From an uncultured Cocleimonas sp. (GTDB taxonomy: Bacteria > Pseudomonadota > Gammaproteobacteria > Thiotrichales > Thiotrichaceae), in assembly GCA_937929875.1 (NCBI GenBank), contig CALFUP010000175.1:1-48023 (forward strand): a DNA stretch of 48,023 bases. The letters run 5' to 3'. Below, in pieces: positions 7,671 to 16,663 of this stretch. Numbering within the stretch: position 1 is the stretch's first letter; each line of letters opens with the position of its first letter. Both the position numbers and the translations under genes were made by a program. The notes below the pieces were generated by a model, which worked only from the letters and a program-made list of their open reading frames with translations, had not been told where the DNA came from and did not search any database.

Positions 7671-8621
7671 GTGGTGTCCCAGAAACATACTCGATTAATT
7701 GGAAAACTAAAGAGCGAACTTGGTTCAATCATTATACAAGCTCTAGAAGACCCCTCCGTAGTCGAGATTATGCTAAATCCTGATGGGACGCTGTGGGTTG
7801 AAAAGCATGGTTTAGCAATGGAACACGTTGGGGAAATGTCAGCATTGAACGCTGAGTCCTTAATAGGAACTATTGCAGACACTTTGAATACAACAGTTAC
7901 GCCTGATAGCCCTATCCTAGAAGGTGAGCTACCCATTGATGGTAGTCGCTTTGAAGGACTCATACCCCCGATAGTTGGAAAACCCACATTTACTATCCGT
8001 AAAAAATCATCGGTATTACTGACTTTTGATGACTACGTTAATCAAGAAGTGATGACAGAGAATCAAAAAGCAAGCTTGGTCGACGCTGTATTAAATCATA
8101 AAAATGTCTTGGTCTGCGGTGGTACTGGATCAGGTAAGACCACATTCACCAATGCGGTCATTGACAACATATCTGAACAGTTTGAATCAGAACGGCTAGT
8201 AATCATTGAAGATACCGTTGAAATTCAAGCCAGGTCAAAAAACTCTGTAGCACTTAGAACATCAATCAACGTCAATATGATGATGCTTTTAAAGGCCACT
8301 ATGCGGCTACGACCTGACCGAATCCTAGTGGGTGAGGTGAGGGGGCAGGAAGCATTAGCCCTGCTTAAATCTTGGAATACCGGGCACTCTGGCGGTGTCG
8401 CAACAATACATGCTAACTCTGCTTTGGCAGGTTTAATACGATTAGAGCAACTAGTTAGCGAATCATCAGAAGCAAGCTCTATGTCAATGCGTCCGTTAAT
8501 TGCGGAAGCTGTTGATTTGGTTGTGATGATTAAAAGAACGGGAGAAGGGCGAAAAATTAGCGAACTTCTATCTGTAGAACGCCTTGATGATCAAGGTGAG
8601 TATGTCTTTAGCTATTTATAA
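7671..8621 (+). CDS. trbB: TrbB, VirB11-family secretion ATPase
   Basis: A 316-aa hexameric cytoplasmic ATPase of the conjugative type IV secretion system, which powers pilus biogenesis and substrate transfer. Visible motifs are EDPSVVEIMLNPDG at the N-terminal domain, Walker A CGGTGSGKTT (about residue 148), the Asp box IIEDTVEIQ, Walker B-like RILVGEVRG and the His box SGGVATIHANS. Length is normal. The track start is GTG 7671; GTG 7674 is better spaced from AGGTG. It is the first gene of the trb operon and reads away from the origin. Confidence 0.95.
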   Translation: MVSQKHTRLIGKLKSELGSIIIQALEDPSVVEIMLNPDGTLWVEKHGLAMEHVGEMSALNAESLIGTIADTLNTTVTPDSPILEGELPIDGSRFEGLIPPIVGKPTFTIRKKSSVLLTFDDYVNQEVMTENQKASLVDAVLNHKNVLVCGGTGSGKTTFTNAVIDNISEQFESERLVIIEDTVEIQARSKNSVALRTSINVNMMMLLKATMRLRPDRILVGEVRGQEALALLKSWNTGHSGGVATIHANSALAGLIRLEQLVSESSEASSMSMRPLIAEAVDLVVMIKRTGEGRKISELLSVERLDDQGEYVFSYL

Positions 8622-8636
8622 ATAAGGAAGAAATAG

Positions 8637-8957
8637 ATGTTTACAAAAGGAACGTTTTTACTATGGGTTATTGCCTTGCTGGTGATCGTATCTAGCCCCG
8701 TTTATGCGTCTGCGGCTGCTGGTAGTGGAATGCCTTGGGAAGCACCATTGCAGCTCATTATGACAAGTATTACAGGGCCGGTTGCAGGAATTATTGCATT
8801 ACTAGGTATCACCGTTGCAGGTGGCATGTTGATGTTCGGTGGTGAACTTGGAGAGTTTGCACGTCGTATTGTGATGATGGTGCTTGTATTAGGTTTACTT
8901 GTTTCAGCGGCTAACCTTTTGACGTTGCTGTTTGCTGGTACTGGCGCAGTAATCTAA
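8637..8957 (+). CDS. trbC: TrbC, VirB2-family pilin
   Basis: A 106-aa prepilin. A hydrophobic signal segment (residues 8-24) ends at a likely cleavage after VYASA, followed by two membrane helices (about 40-64 and 74-100) joined by a short charged loop (GGELGEFARR), the VirB2/TrbC fold. It forms the conjugative pilus after export. GGAAGAAATAG precedes the ATG. Its stop overlaps the trbD start (TAATG), so the genes are coupled. Confidence 0.9.
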   Translation: MFTKGTFLLWVIALLVIVSSPVYASAAAGSGMPWEAPLQLIMTSITGPVAGIIALLGITVAGGMLMFGGELGEFARRIVMMVLVLGLLVSAANLLTLLFAGTGAVI

Positions 8958-9262
8958 TGCAGGGTGGATTAAGAACAATCACAGTTCATCGTGCTTTAAA
9001 TCGCCCTGATTTAATCGCTGGTTGTGAACGTGAATTAATCTTATTGGTAGGGTTAGTTACCCTTGCCTTGGTGGTGGTAGCACTCAATTGGGTTGCTGCT
9101 ATCGCGGGTGTTGTTCTCTGGCTGGTGTCCATAGGCGTACTGCGAAAAATGGCAAAAGCAGATCCATTTATGTCAAAAGTCTATTTAAGACATATCAAAT
9201 ATGCACCATTTTATCCGGCTAAAAGTACACCTTACGCTTTACCTGCAATCCACAAAAGGTAG
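8957..9262 (+). CDS. trbD: TrbD, VirB3-family inner-membrane protein
   Basis: A 101-aa protein with the VirB3 layout. A short N-terminus (VHRALNRPDLIAGCERE) is followed by two closely spaced hydrophobic stretches (about residues 28-62) and a basic cytoplasmic tail with DPFMSKVYLRHIKY. VirB3/TrbD partners the VirB4/TrbE ATPase at the inner membrane. It overlaps trbC by its ATG and precedes trbE by five bases. Confidence 0.9.
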   Translation: MQGGLRTITVHRALNRPDLIAGCERELILLVGLVTLALVVVALNWVAAIAGVVLWLVSIGVLRKMAKADPFMSKVYLRHIKYAPFYPAKSTPYALPAIHKR

Positions 9263-9267
9263 TTGAA

Positions 9268-11715
9268 ATGCAAAAGCTTAAAGAATTTAAAAGCATCAAA
9301 AAAGGATTACCCGACTTGTTAAATTGGGCGGCTGTTATTGAAGATGGCATTGTACTAAATAAGGACGGTAGCTTAACGGCTGGTTATTTTTATAAAGGCA
9401 AAGATTTATCTTCTTCATCCACTCAAGAAAGGAATCAGGTATCCGCTTTTATGAATGCGGCTTTATCACGTTTGGGTTCTGAATGGGTTTTGCATCAAGA
9501 CGCTGTGAGGGTTGAGGCTAGAGGGTATCCGCGTGAAGTTGAGAGCGATTTCCCTGATGATATTACTAAGTTAATAGATGATGAGCGTCGGGCTAGTTTC
9601 TCCGCTAGTTCGACCCATTACGAAAGCATCTATGCTTTCACATTAACGTACTTACCGGAATCCATTGCAAGCAGTAAGTTTGCAGATTTAATGTTTGAAA
9701 ATGAAAAGGGTTCAAAAAAGGAATCTCCCGCTAACAAAGCACTTGAAGCATTTAAGCGTGGGTTATCAGAGTTTGAGGATCAATCTAGCAGTGTACTGGT
9801 TCTTGAGCGAATGCGGGGTATTCCGTATACCGATGAATCTGGCGACCATATCAATGATCAGCTCTTACAGTATCTACATTACTGTTTAACAGGGCTTCCA
9901 CACCCAATCAATCTACCACCTTGCCCAATGTACTTAGATGCCGTGATTGGAAGCCATGAGTTATCAACGGGTGTAGTCCCAATGATCGAAGATAATTTAA
10001 TTCAAATCGTTGCTATTGATGGCTTCCCACAAGAAAGCTATCCGGGCATTTTAAATGCGCTTGATCAAGTCCCAATGAAATACCGGTGGAGTACTCGCTT
10101 CATATTTCAAGATGCAGTGGATGCCGAGAAAGGTTTGGTAAATTTCCGGAAAAAATGGGAACAAAAAGTCCGGGGCTTTTGGGATCAGATTTTTTACAGC
10201 AAGCAAACAAGTTCAGGCAGAGTAAATCAGGATGCTTTGGAAATGGTCGGGCAAGCTGAAAGCGCGATTTCAGACGTAAATTCAGGACTTGTTAAATACG
10301 GGTATTACACTAGTGTTGTTGTGATAACGGGTAAGGATCGAGAAAAAATACAGGACGATGCCAGGAAAGCTAAAAAGCTAATTAATAACTTAGGTTTTGC
10401 AGCACGAATTGAGACAGTAAACACAGTAGAGGCTTTTTTAGGAAGTTTACCAAGTCATGTTGTGCCTAATCTTAGGCGGCCAATGTTGCACACTCTACAC
10501 CTGTCTGATCTGCTCCCATTAACATCTGTTTGGGCTGGTCAAGAATATGCACCTTGCCCATTCTATCCGCCGCAAAGCCCCCCATTACTATTCGCTGAAA
10601 CCGATGGTAGTACACCTTTTCGGTTGAACCTGCACGTTGGCGATGTTGGTCATACTCTAATGATTGGACCAACAGGGTCAGGAAAATCTACGGCACTTGC
10701 TTTAATCGCTGCTCAATTTAGAAGATACCCAGAAGCAACCGTATTTTCTTTCGATAAAGGTAACAGTATCGAGACCTTAACAAGGGCTGTGGGTGGTGAT
10801 CATTTTAATGTTTCAGGTAGCTCTGATTCACCTTTGTCGTTTGCCCCATTATCAAAAATATCAAACCCAAATGAGTTGGCATGGGCTGAGGATTGGGTGT
10901 GCAACTTAGTCGAATTACAAAGTGTTGTACTTACTCCGTCAATGAGAGCAGAGATACACCGTTCACTGGTTGTAATGGCTCAATCAACTGAGCCGAATAC
11001 TATGACTCACTTGCAGATAACATTGCAAGATAGGGCACTAAAAGAAGCGATAGAAGAATACACAATGTCGGGTTCATTGGGCGAAGTGCTTGATGCAGAA
11101 GAGGACAATTTAGAGTTTGGCCGCTGGGCGTGTTTTGAGATTGAGGAGCTTATGCAACGAGGCGATAGAGTTAAATTACCTGTGCTTCTGTATCTGTTCC
11201 ACATGATTGAACGAAACATGAAGGGGCAACCCTGTTTACTGCTACTTGATGAAGCTTGGTTAATGCTAAGTCACCCCGTATTTAAAGCAAAAATAACGGA
11301 ATGGCTCAAGGTACTTAGAAAAATTAATTGCTCGGTCGTGCTTGCAACCCAGTCAATAACTGATGCTGAAAATTCAGGGATCTTAGATGTTCTTGTCGAG
11401 AGTTGCCCCACAAAAATATTCTTAGCCAATCGTGATGCTATGAATAAAGACAATCAAAAGCTCTACTCGAAAATGGGCTGTAATGAAACTGAGATTATCA
11501 ACATTACACACATGATTCCAAAACGTGAATATTTCATAAAAGGTGAGGGAAGCCGTGTTGTCAGCTTTGCCATTGGTCAAATTGCGCTAGCTTTTGTCGG
11601 TGTTTCTGCAAAGCCAGAATTAAAAGAAGTAAGGGAATTACAAGCCAATGAGGGCGACCGATGGGCGTTCACTTGGTTGAAAAATAGAGGTGTAAATTAT
11701 GAAGGGATTATCTGA
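9268..11715 (+). CDS. trbE: TrbE, VirB4-family ATPase
   Basis: An 815-aa ATPase, the usual size for TrbE/VirB4. The N-terminal CagE/TrbE domain includes the duplicated DGSLTAGYFYKGKDL region. The C-terminal RecA-like domain has Walker A GPTGSGKST (about residues 465-473) and Walker B CLLLLDEAW (about 656-664), with ATQSITDAENS downstream. It assembles with TrbD and TrbB at the inner-membrane base of the secretion channel. The trbJ start overlaps its last codons. Confidence 0.95.
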   Translation: MQKLKEFKSIKKGLPDLLNWAAVIEDGIVLNKDGSLTAGYFYKGKDLSSSSTQERNQVSAFMNAALSRLGSEWVLHQDAVRVEARGYPREVESDFPDDITKLIDDERRASFSASSTHYESIYAFTLTYLPESIASSKFADLMFENEKGSKKESPANKALEAFKRGLSEFEDQSSSVLVLERMRGIPYTDESGDHINDQLLQYLHYCLTGLPHPINLPPCPMYLDAVIGSHELSTGVVPMIEDNLIQIVAIDGFPQESYPGILNALDQVPMKYRWSTRFIFQDAVDAEKGLVNFRKKWEQKVRGFWDQIFYSKQTSSGRVNQDALEMVGQAESAISDVNSGLVKYGYYTSVVVITGKDREKIQDDARKAKKLINNLGFAARIETVNTVEAFLGSLPSHVVPNLRRPMLHTLHLSDLLPLTSVWAGQEYAPCPFYPPQSPPLLFAETDGSTPFRLNLHVGDVGHTLMIGPTGSGKSTALALIAAQFRRYPEATVFSFDKGNSIETLTRAVGGDHFNVSGSSDSPLSFAPLSKISNPNELAWAEDWVCNLVELQSVVLTPSMRAEIHRSLVVMAQSTEPNTMTHLQITLQDRALKEAIEEYTMSGSLGEVLDAEEDNLEFGRWACFEIEELMQRGDRVKLPVLLYLFHMIERNMKGQPCLLLLDEAWLMLSHPVFKAKITEWLKVLRKINCSVVLATQSITDAENSGILDVLVESCPTKIFLANRDAMNKDNQKLYSKMGCNETEIINITHMIPKREYFIKGEGSRVVSFAIGQIALAFVGVSAKPELKEVRELQANEGDRWAFTWLKNRGVNYEGII

Positions 11716-12493
11716 AATGTTGAAAAGAATAGTTTTCTTTCTAGCCGTGCTTAGTAGTAGTCCACAAGCAATGAGTTCGCCCGGTGGTGGTCTGTTTGGT
11801 TCAACCGAATTTACGCAAATATCAAACAATATAGAACTAGTTGCAATGTACGCACAAGATGCTGAAAACCTCGTAACAAGTATTAAGCAATACGAAACGA
11901 TGTTAAAAAACATCGAAAATATAGGTGACTTTGATCGGATTAAATCCTTGATTCAGGGTGATATGGAAGAGCTAGCTACCATTGTTCAAAAAGGTGAGGC
12001 ATTAGCTTACAGCTCGGGAAATATTGAAGAGGCCTTTAGTGAGCAAAACAAAGGCTATGAACATTACAAACAAGCATTAGATAACAATACTCCTATTGAT
12101 TTTCAGCAGGTATACAGTGATTGGTCACAGAAAAACATGGATTCGATATTGGGGGGATTGAAGGCTGCGGAACTCCAAAACAGTAGAATGGGTGAAGAGC
12201 ATGATTTAATGGCTCAGGTTCAGGCAAAGCTTGAAACGTCTACTGGAGCTCTGCAAGCAACTCAAGCTGCGGGTGCAATCGCAGCACAGCAAGTATCGCA
12301 GCTACAAAAGCTTAGAGGACTGCTAATGGCACAAATGCAATCACAAACAGCTTATCAAAGTAGCCAGCTTGAACGGCAAGCAATAAAGGATGCAGGGGCA
12401 GCTAAATTTACAACAACAACCACAACAGCCCCTCAGTTCAATAATCCGAACTTAAACGATTCCACTGCTGACCTTCTAGATTGGTTGAACTGA
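11699..12493 (+). CDS. trbJ: TrbJ, VirB5-like periplasmic protein
   Basis: A 264-aa exported protein. The signal peptide core is MLKRIVFFLAVLSSSPQAMS, preceded by five extra residues if ATG 11699 is used; that start has an excellent GAGGTG six bases upstream, and ATG 11717 is an alternative. The mature part has the TrbJ hallmark (SNNIELVAMYAQDAENLVTSIKQYETML) and long helices. VirB5/TrbJ is a minor pilus component. It overlaps trbE by 17 bases and trbL by one. Confidence 0.88.
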   Translation: MKGLSEMLKRIVFFLAVLSSSPQAMSSPGGGLFGSTEFTQISNNIELVAMYAQDAENLVTSIKQYETMLKNIENIGDFDRIKSLIQGDMEELATIVQKGEALAYSSGNIEEAFSEQNKGYEHYKQALDNNTPIDFQQVYSDWSQKNMDSILGGLKAAELQNSRMGEEHDLMAQVQAKLETSTGALQATQAAGAIAAQQVSQLQKLRGLLMAQMQSQTAYQSSQLERQAIKDAGAAKFTTTTTTAPQFNNPNLNDSTADLLDWLN

Positions 12494-13743
12494 TGAGATT
12501 TTTCTTATCTAGGTACGGCCCGATTGCTGCTCTTTTGTTACTGCCCTCACTTGCCTTGGCTGAGGATGGGCAGGCAATGAACGACCTACTAAAAGTTTTT
12601 AATGAGCAAACTAAGCAATGGCTTTCACCAATCGAAGCGATTTCAAAATATCTATTGTTCTCACTAGCAACAATAAGTCTTGTTTGGACTGCTGCAACGA
12701 TGATGCTAAAAGGAGCTGACCTACCAGAAATACTATTTGAGTTAGTAAGATTTATTATGTTCATCGGGTTTTTCTACGCCCTGATTGATAACAGTAGTTT
12801 TTGGGCTGGTGGGATTGTTAAAGGATTCACTGACACTGCCCAAGCAGTAACAGTTGTTAATAATGCACTTGGGGGTGAAAACATAGGAAACCCTTTGCCT
12901 TCTCAAATATTAGAAAGAGGGTTTACATTATCTGACAGAATTAATGAAGCCAATGAAGGGTGGATTATTGATAATTTGGCTTATTGGCTTGTTTCATTAA
13001 TTGTTGTAGTTATCTATGCAGTTGTCGCCGCAATGGTTGTTCTTATATACATTGAAATGTACATAGTTCTGACTGCTGGGGTGATTGTATTGGGCTTTGC
13101 TGGAACACCTTGGACAAGCGACTACGCAAAAAAATATTTGATCTATACCGTAAGCGTGGGATTAAAACTAATGATGACGATGATCGTTGTTGGTTTGTGT
13201 GAAGGATTCATAAGTACTTGGGTAGCTTCAACAGATAGAGAGCTAGGTGAAAACGGTTCTTTAATGGCGATCATTGCTCTATTGATTCTCTTTGTATACC
13301 TCGTAATGAAAGTCCCCGACTTTGTTCAAAACCTTACAACAGGGGCTGTTCTAAGTGGTAATTCCTCTGGTGTTTTGGGAGCTGCAAAAGCTGCTATTAC
13401 TACTGCTGCTGTGGCCGGTGGTACTGTGGCCGGCGGTGTTGCTGGGGGAGGTGCGTCACTCGCTAACGCTAGTCGTCTTTCGGCTGCAAAAGGTACATCA
13501 GGTGGTGCTATGGCGACCGCCAAAAACTTAGGGTCTGCGGCAATGAAAACCGCAGGTCAGAGAATGCAAGGTAAAGGCGCATATGGTCAGTCAAAGCGTC
13601 ACAGCACAACAATGGGGCAAGTTAACGACAACCTCAAGAGCAGCTTAAGTAAAGCAAAAGCCAGTATCGAAACCAATGACGCTGCGACAGGAAATATTAG
13701 TGGTGGCTCTAGTTATAGATCACCTGCAGGAGACCAAGAGTAA
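12493..13743 (+). CDS. trbL: TrbL, VirB6-family polytopic inner-membrane protein
   Basis: The track starts at TTG 12481, but ATG 12493, overlapping the trbJ stop (TGATG), gives a clean signal-like N-terminus MRFFLSRYGPIAALLLLPSLALA. About 416 aa with several transmembrane helices (near residues 45-65, 75-95, 150-205, 225-250 and 265-285) and a Gly/Ala/Ser-rich cytoplasmic tail, all typical of TrbL. It forms part of the inner-membrane channel. In Ti-type trb operons a small trbK (entry exclusion) lies between trbJ and trbL; here the two overlap, so trbK is absent. Confidence 0.88.
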   Translation: MRFFLSRYGPIAALLLLPSLALAEDGQAMNDLLKVFNEQTKQWLSPIEAISKYLLFSLATISLVWTAATMMLKGADLPEILFELVRFIMFIGFFYALIDNSSFWAGGIVKGFTDTAQAVTVVNNALGGENIGNPLPSQILERGFTLSDRINEANEGWIIDNLAYWLVSLIVVVIYAVVAAMVVLIYIEMYIVLTAGVIVLGFAGTPWTSDYAKKYLIYTVSVGLKLMMTMIVVGLCEGFISTWVASTDRELGENGSLMAIIALLILFVYLVMKVPDFVQNLTTGAVLSGNSSGVLGAAKAAITTAAVAGGTVAGGVAGGGASLANASRLSAAKGTSGGAMATAKNLGSAAMKTAGQRMQGKGAYGQSKRHSTTMGQVNDNLKSSLSKAKASIETNDAATGNISGGSSYRSPAGDQE

Positions 13744-14393
13744 TGAACCCATATATCAATGCTAGAAATGAATGGAATGAACGCTACGGCAGTTATATAG
13801 CATCAATGAAGGCGTGGAGAGCGGTAGCACTAGTTTCCATGTTTGTGGCTACTGTTGCTGTCTTGGCAGCTGTTTGGTTGGCTAGCCAGTCCAAAAGAGT
13901 TCCTTATATTGTCGAAACTAACAGGGGCGAAGTTGTTCAGGTCTACCAGAGTGTAAAGGGCAAAAAGCAGGATAAGCGGGTTATCAAATTTCAGATTGCA
14001 TCGTTTATCAAAGATTTGAGGGGGGTTACGTCTGATCCTGTTGTTCAATCTGAGCAAGTCCGTAGAGTATACGCCCACATGAGCGATAAATTACCCGCGT
14101 TCAGGACGGTTAGTGCTTGGTATAAAGCTAAAACGCCTTTTGAGAGAGTGAAGGAGGGAACGGTAATTGTTGAGGTGCAGCAAGTTTTATCGTTATCAGA
14201 AAACACTTGGCGAGTGGAGTGGACGGAAACATTGCGTTTACCTACCGGCGTAGATCATAAGTCGGAAAAGATGACCGGAACAATTCAAATTGTCGAGGGT
14301 GGCGAAGTAACAAGCACAACGGTGCAATATAATCCAATTGGTATGTTGATAAAGGATCTTGAATGGTCAAGGGGATTTGTCGCTACGAGTTAA
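13743..14393 (+). CDS. trbF: TrbF, VirB8-family protein
   Basis: A 216-aa bitopic inner-membrane protein. A short cytoplasmic N-terminus (NPYINARNEWNERYGSYIASMKAWR) is followed by one membrane helix (about residues 29-50) and a periplasmic NTF2-like VirB8 domain that ends in YNPIGMLIKDLEWSRGF. VirB8/TrbF is a core assembly factor of the channel. Its ATG overlaps the trbL stop (TAATG). Confidence 0.92.
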   Translation: MNPYINARNEWNERYGSYIASMKAWRAVALVSMFVATVAVLAAVWLASQSKRVPYIVETNRGEVVQVYQSVKGKKQDKRVIKFQIASFIKDLRGVTSDPVVQSEQVRRVYAHMSDKLPAFRTVSAWYKAKTPFERVKEGTVIVEVQQVLSLSENTWRVEWTETLRLPTGVDHKSEKMTGTIQIVEGGEVTSTTVQYNPIGMLIKDLEWSRGFVATS

Positions 14394-14405
14394 GAGTATG
14401 AAAAA

Positions 14406-15587
14406 ATGAATAAAATTAAGTTACTGGCTGTTTTGTGTTTAATAGCACTCTCTGTTCAAGTAAGTGCTAAAACTACAGATTTGTTTAGCAAGGAAGTACC
14501 ACTAACAAACAAAGAACGAATGGCAGTACAAAAAGCAAAGGAGTGGATCGAGGGTAACAATTACCCTTTTAGAACAGGCGAAAAGATAACTTACTTATAC
14601 GGGCAAGGACAGCCCGTAGCGGTTTGTGCTCCGCTTCAGCTTTGCATGATTGAGTTGGGCAAGAATGAAAGGGTTTCAAAGAATGGTATTCATCTAGGGG
14701 ATTCTGTTCGTTGGCAGGTATCACCAAGTATCGGTGCTGGTAACAAAACATTCTTAATCATAAAGCCTGTTGATGTGGGGTTAAGTACAAGTCTGGTGCT
14801 GGTGACAGATCAAGGCTCTTATAATATTAAATTGATCTCACGCCTAACTGATCTCACGCCTCTGATCTCTTTTCATCATGCAAATGCAGTAGCAAACGAA
14901 TGGGTTAACTACTACGAAAAGCTTGATGCTGACCAAAAAGAGGCGCAGGAAAAAAGAGAAGAAGACCAGGCACAGAAGCGTGCTAAATATTTAGCAAAGA
15001 AACGATTAGAAGAGATTGCAAAAAAACAAAAACAACTAGAAATAAAACAAAAACAGCAAGAGCTTGCATTAGCAAAACAAAGGCTAGCAGAGCAAAGACG
15101 CTATGAAGCTGAAAAGACAGAAGCGAGATTAAGACAAGCAGAGCAATTGGAGGAACAGCGTTTTCAAAATCAGCAAATGATGATTAACCAAAATCGCCAG
15201 AACAACCACCAAGGCCCACAACAACAATCAAGACCTCAAAGTATGAACTATCAACGTTCATTGAACCAAGCCAATGCAACGGGTAGGCAGACGAACCTTG
15301 CTAACTTAGATTTTAATTACTCTATGTCAGAGTGTACAAGATGCCCGTGGAAGCCTGTCCGTGTCTACAATAATGGAAGCCAGACTATTATAGAAATGAA
15401 TGGCATGAGCCAAACTGAAGCACCTGCATTGCTTGTTATGGGTGATTCGGGTCAACAGTTGGTGAATTATCGGATTAAAGGAAAAAGCTATATTGTAGAT
15501 CAAGTATTCAATGCTGCAATGCTTGTTGCTGGTGTAGGCAAAAGACAAAATAAAATTGTAATAATAAGAGGTGGGGCAGAATCATGA
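14406..15587 (+). CDS. trbG: TrbG, VirB9-family outer-membrane complex protein
   Basis: A 393-aa exported protein with signal peptide MNKIKLLAVLCLIALSVQVSA. The N-terminal VirB9 domain covers about residues 50-160, and the C-terminal VirB9 domain (KPVRVYNNGSQTIIEMNG ... VYN/IKG strands) lies at about 312-390. Between them is an unusually long Gln/Lys/Glu-rich coiled coil (about residues 175-290) that makes it longer than the usual 290-320 aa. VirB9/TrbG forms the outer-membrane ring with TrbI and TrbH. The stop overlaps trbH (ATGA). Confidence 0.9.
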   Translation: MNKIKLLAVLCLIALSVQVSAKTTDLFSKEVPLTNKERMAVQKAKEWIEGNNYPFRTGEKITYLYGQGQPVAVCAPLQLCMIELGKNERVSKNGIHLGDSVRWQVSPSIGAGNKTFLIIKPVDVGLSTSLVLVTDQGSYNIKLISRLTDLTPLISFHHANAVANEWVNYYEKLDADQKEAQEKREEDQAQKRAKYLAKKRLEEIAKKQKQLEIKQKQQELALAKQRLAEQRRYEAEKTEARLRQAEQLEEQRFQNQQMMINQNRQNNHQGPQQQSRPQSMNYQRSLNQANATGRQTNLANLDFNYSMSECTRCPWKPVRVYNNGSQTIIEMNGMSQTEAPALLVMGDSGQQLVNYRIKGKSYIVDQVFNAAMLVAGVGKRQNKIVIIRGGAES

Positions 15588-16663
15588 AAACAATAATTGC
15601 TATCTCTTGCGCTGCGGTGCTTCTAAGTGGTTGCCAAACAGCCCCTACAGAATTTAAACCTATCAGCGTCCAAGCTGTACAGGCCAACAGCTCACAGGCG
15701 CTTAAAATCGCAACGGATGCGGTGGCATTACTAAAAACAAAAGTAAGCCTTGATACACCCCTGGAATTTAAGCCTGTGGGTGGCTTGGGGCAGGTCTTAG
15801 CATTCAAACTACAGGAAGCGGGGTATTCGGTTAATACTCGCGCTGTTAATGGTTCTATACCTGTTTCTTACACATTGGATTCACTGGATTCAATGAAGCT
15901 ATTTATGTTTAGAGCTGGAAACTATCAGGTTAATAGGGTGTATAAGTCCTCCGCCAGTGGTTTGGCTCTGGTGTCATCTTCGGCAAGAACTGCTAGAAAT
16001 ATAAGTAAGAACATATTTTTAAGTAATCCAAAGGTTAAACCTGTTGTTCCAGATCTGGTGAGTTTTGGGAAACCAAAAAAATCAAAAGCCATGAAAGCTA
16101 GGTTAAAAAGAAGCTTGATCATTGACAGCATGACTAGTGAAATTGCAGTCCTGGAAAAAGAATTAGTAGGCTTACAAACACCTAAGAAAATAATAAAAAG
16201 AGTAACGGCCAAACCACGGCAAGTGATGACTAGAAAACCTGTCAGAGTAGCCCGAGCACAAGTTAAGCGACCAGTTATTAAACTAGTCAGTCACAAAACA
16301 TCGGTTATGCCAAAAAAAGAAGCGGTCAATGTTCAAGAGCTGATTTCTCCTTTCGATGTAACTACGCTACTTTCAAAAAAGCAATTCGCATACATTGAGA
16401 GACAATCGAAAAAAATTGTACTGCCCACAAAACGAAGAAACAGTGAAAAGTATTTTTTGCAGCTTTTCGCAAGTAAAGATAAGCAACTGTTGCTGCAAAA
16501 TCAGAAGCTTGTTTCAGGCAAAGGTTTCCAATCTGAAATCGTAAAAAAGCCCAGTATTGGTGTACTACGAATTTATTCAAATGACTATAAAGAGCTGGTC
16601 AACGCCAAGCGCGTTCTTTTAAGACACTATGACGATTCATACATTAAAAAGGTATCTGCTTAA
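15584..16663 (+). CDS. trbH: TrbH-position lipoprotein with SPOR-like C-terminus
   Basis: A 359-aa outer-membrane lipoprotein: signal peptide with lipobox LLSGC (Cys near residue 17). The N-terminal third (to about residue 110) resembles TrbH in position and pattern (SQALKIATDAVALLKTKV...GYSVN). It continues with a basic linker rich in Lys/Arg/Pro, and the C-terminus (about 285-355, KYFLQLFASKDKQLLLQNQKL ... LRIYSNDYKELVNAKRVLLR) looks like a SPOR peptidoglycan-binding domain. TrbH of Ti/RP4 is usually only about 150-160 aa. The extension may anchor the channel to cell wall; the SPOR call is by eye. It overlaps both trbG and trbI. Confidence 0.75.
   Translation: MKTIIAISCAAVLLSGCQTAPTEFKPISVQAVQANSSQALKIATDAVALLKTKVSLDTPLEFKPVGGLGQVLAFKLQEAGYSVNTRAVNGSIPVSYTLDSLDSMKLFMFRAGNYQVNRVYKSSASGLALVSSSARTARNISKNIFLSNPKVKPVVPDLVSFGKPKKSKAMKARLKRSLIIDSMTSEIAVLEKELVGLQTPKKIIKRVTAKPRQVMTRKPVRVARAQVKRPVIKLVSHKTSVMPKKEAVNVQELISPFDVTTLLSKKQFAYIERQSKKIVLPTKRRNSEKYFLQLFASKDKQLLLQNQKLVSGKGFQSEIVKKPSIGVLRIYSNDYKELVNAKRVLLRHYDDSYIKKVSA

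Noticed and set aside
9695-11453. Several 60-70 aa ORFs within trbE
   Set aside because: Shadow frames inside a clearly coding gene with normal family motifs.
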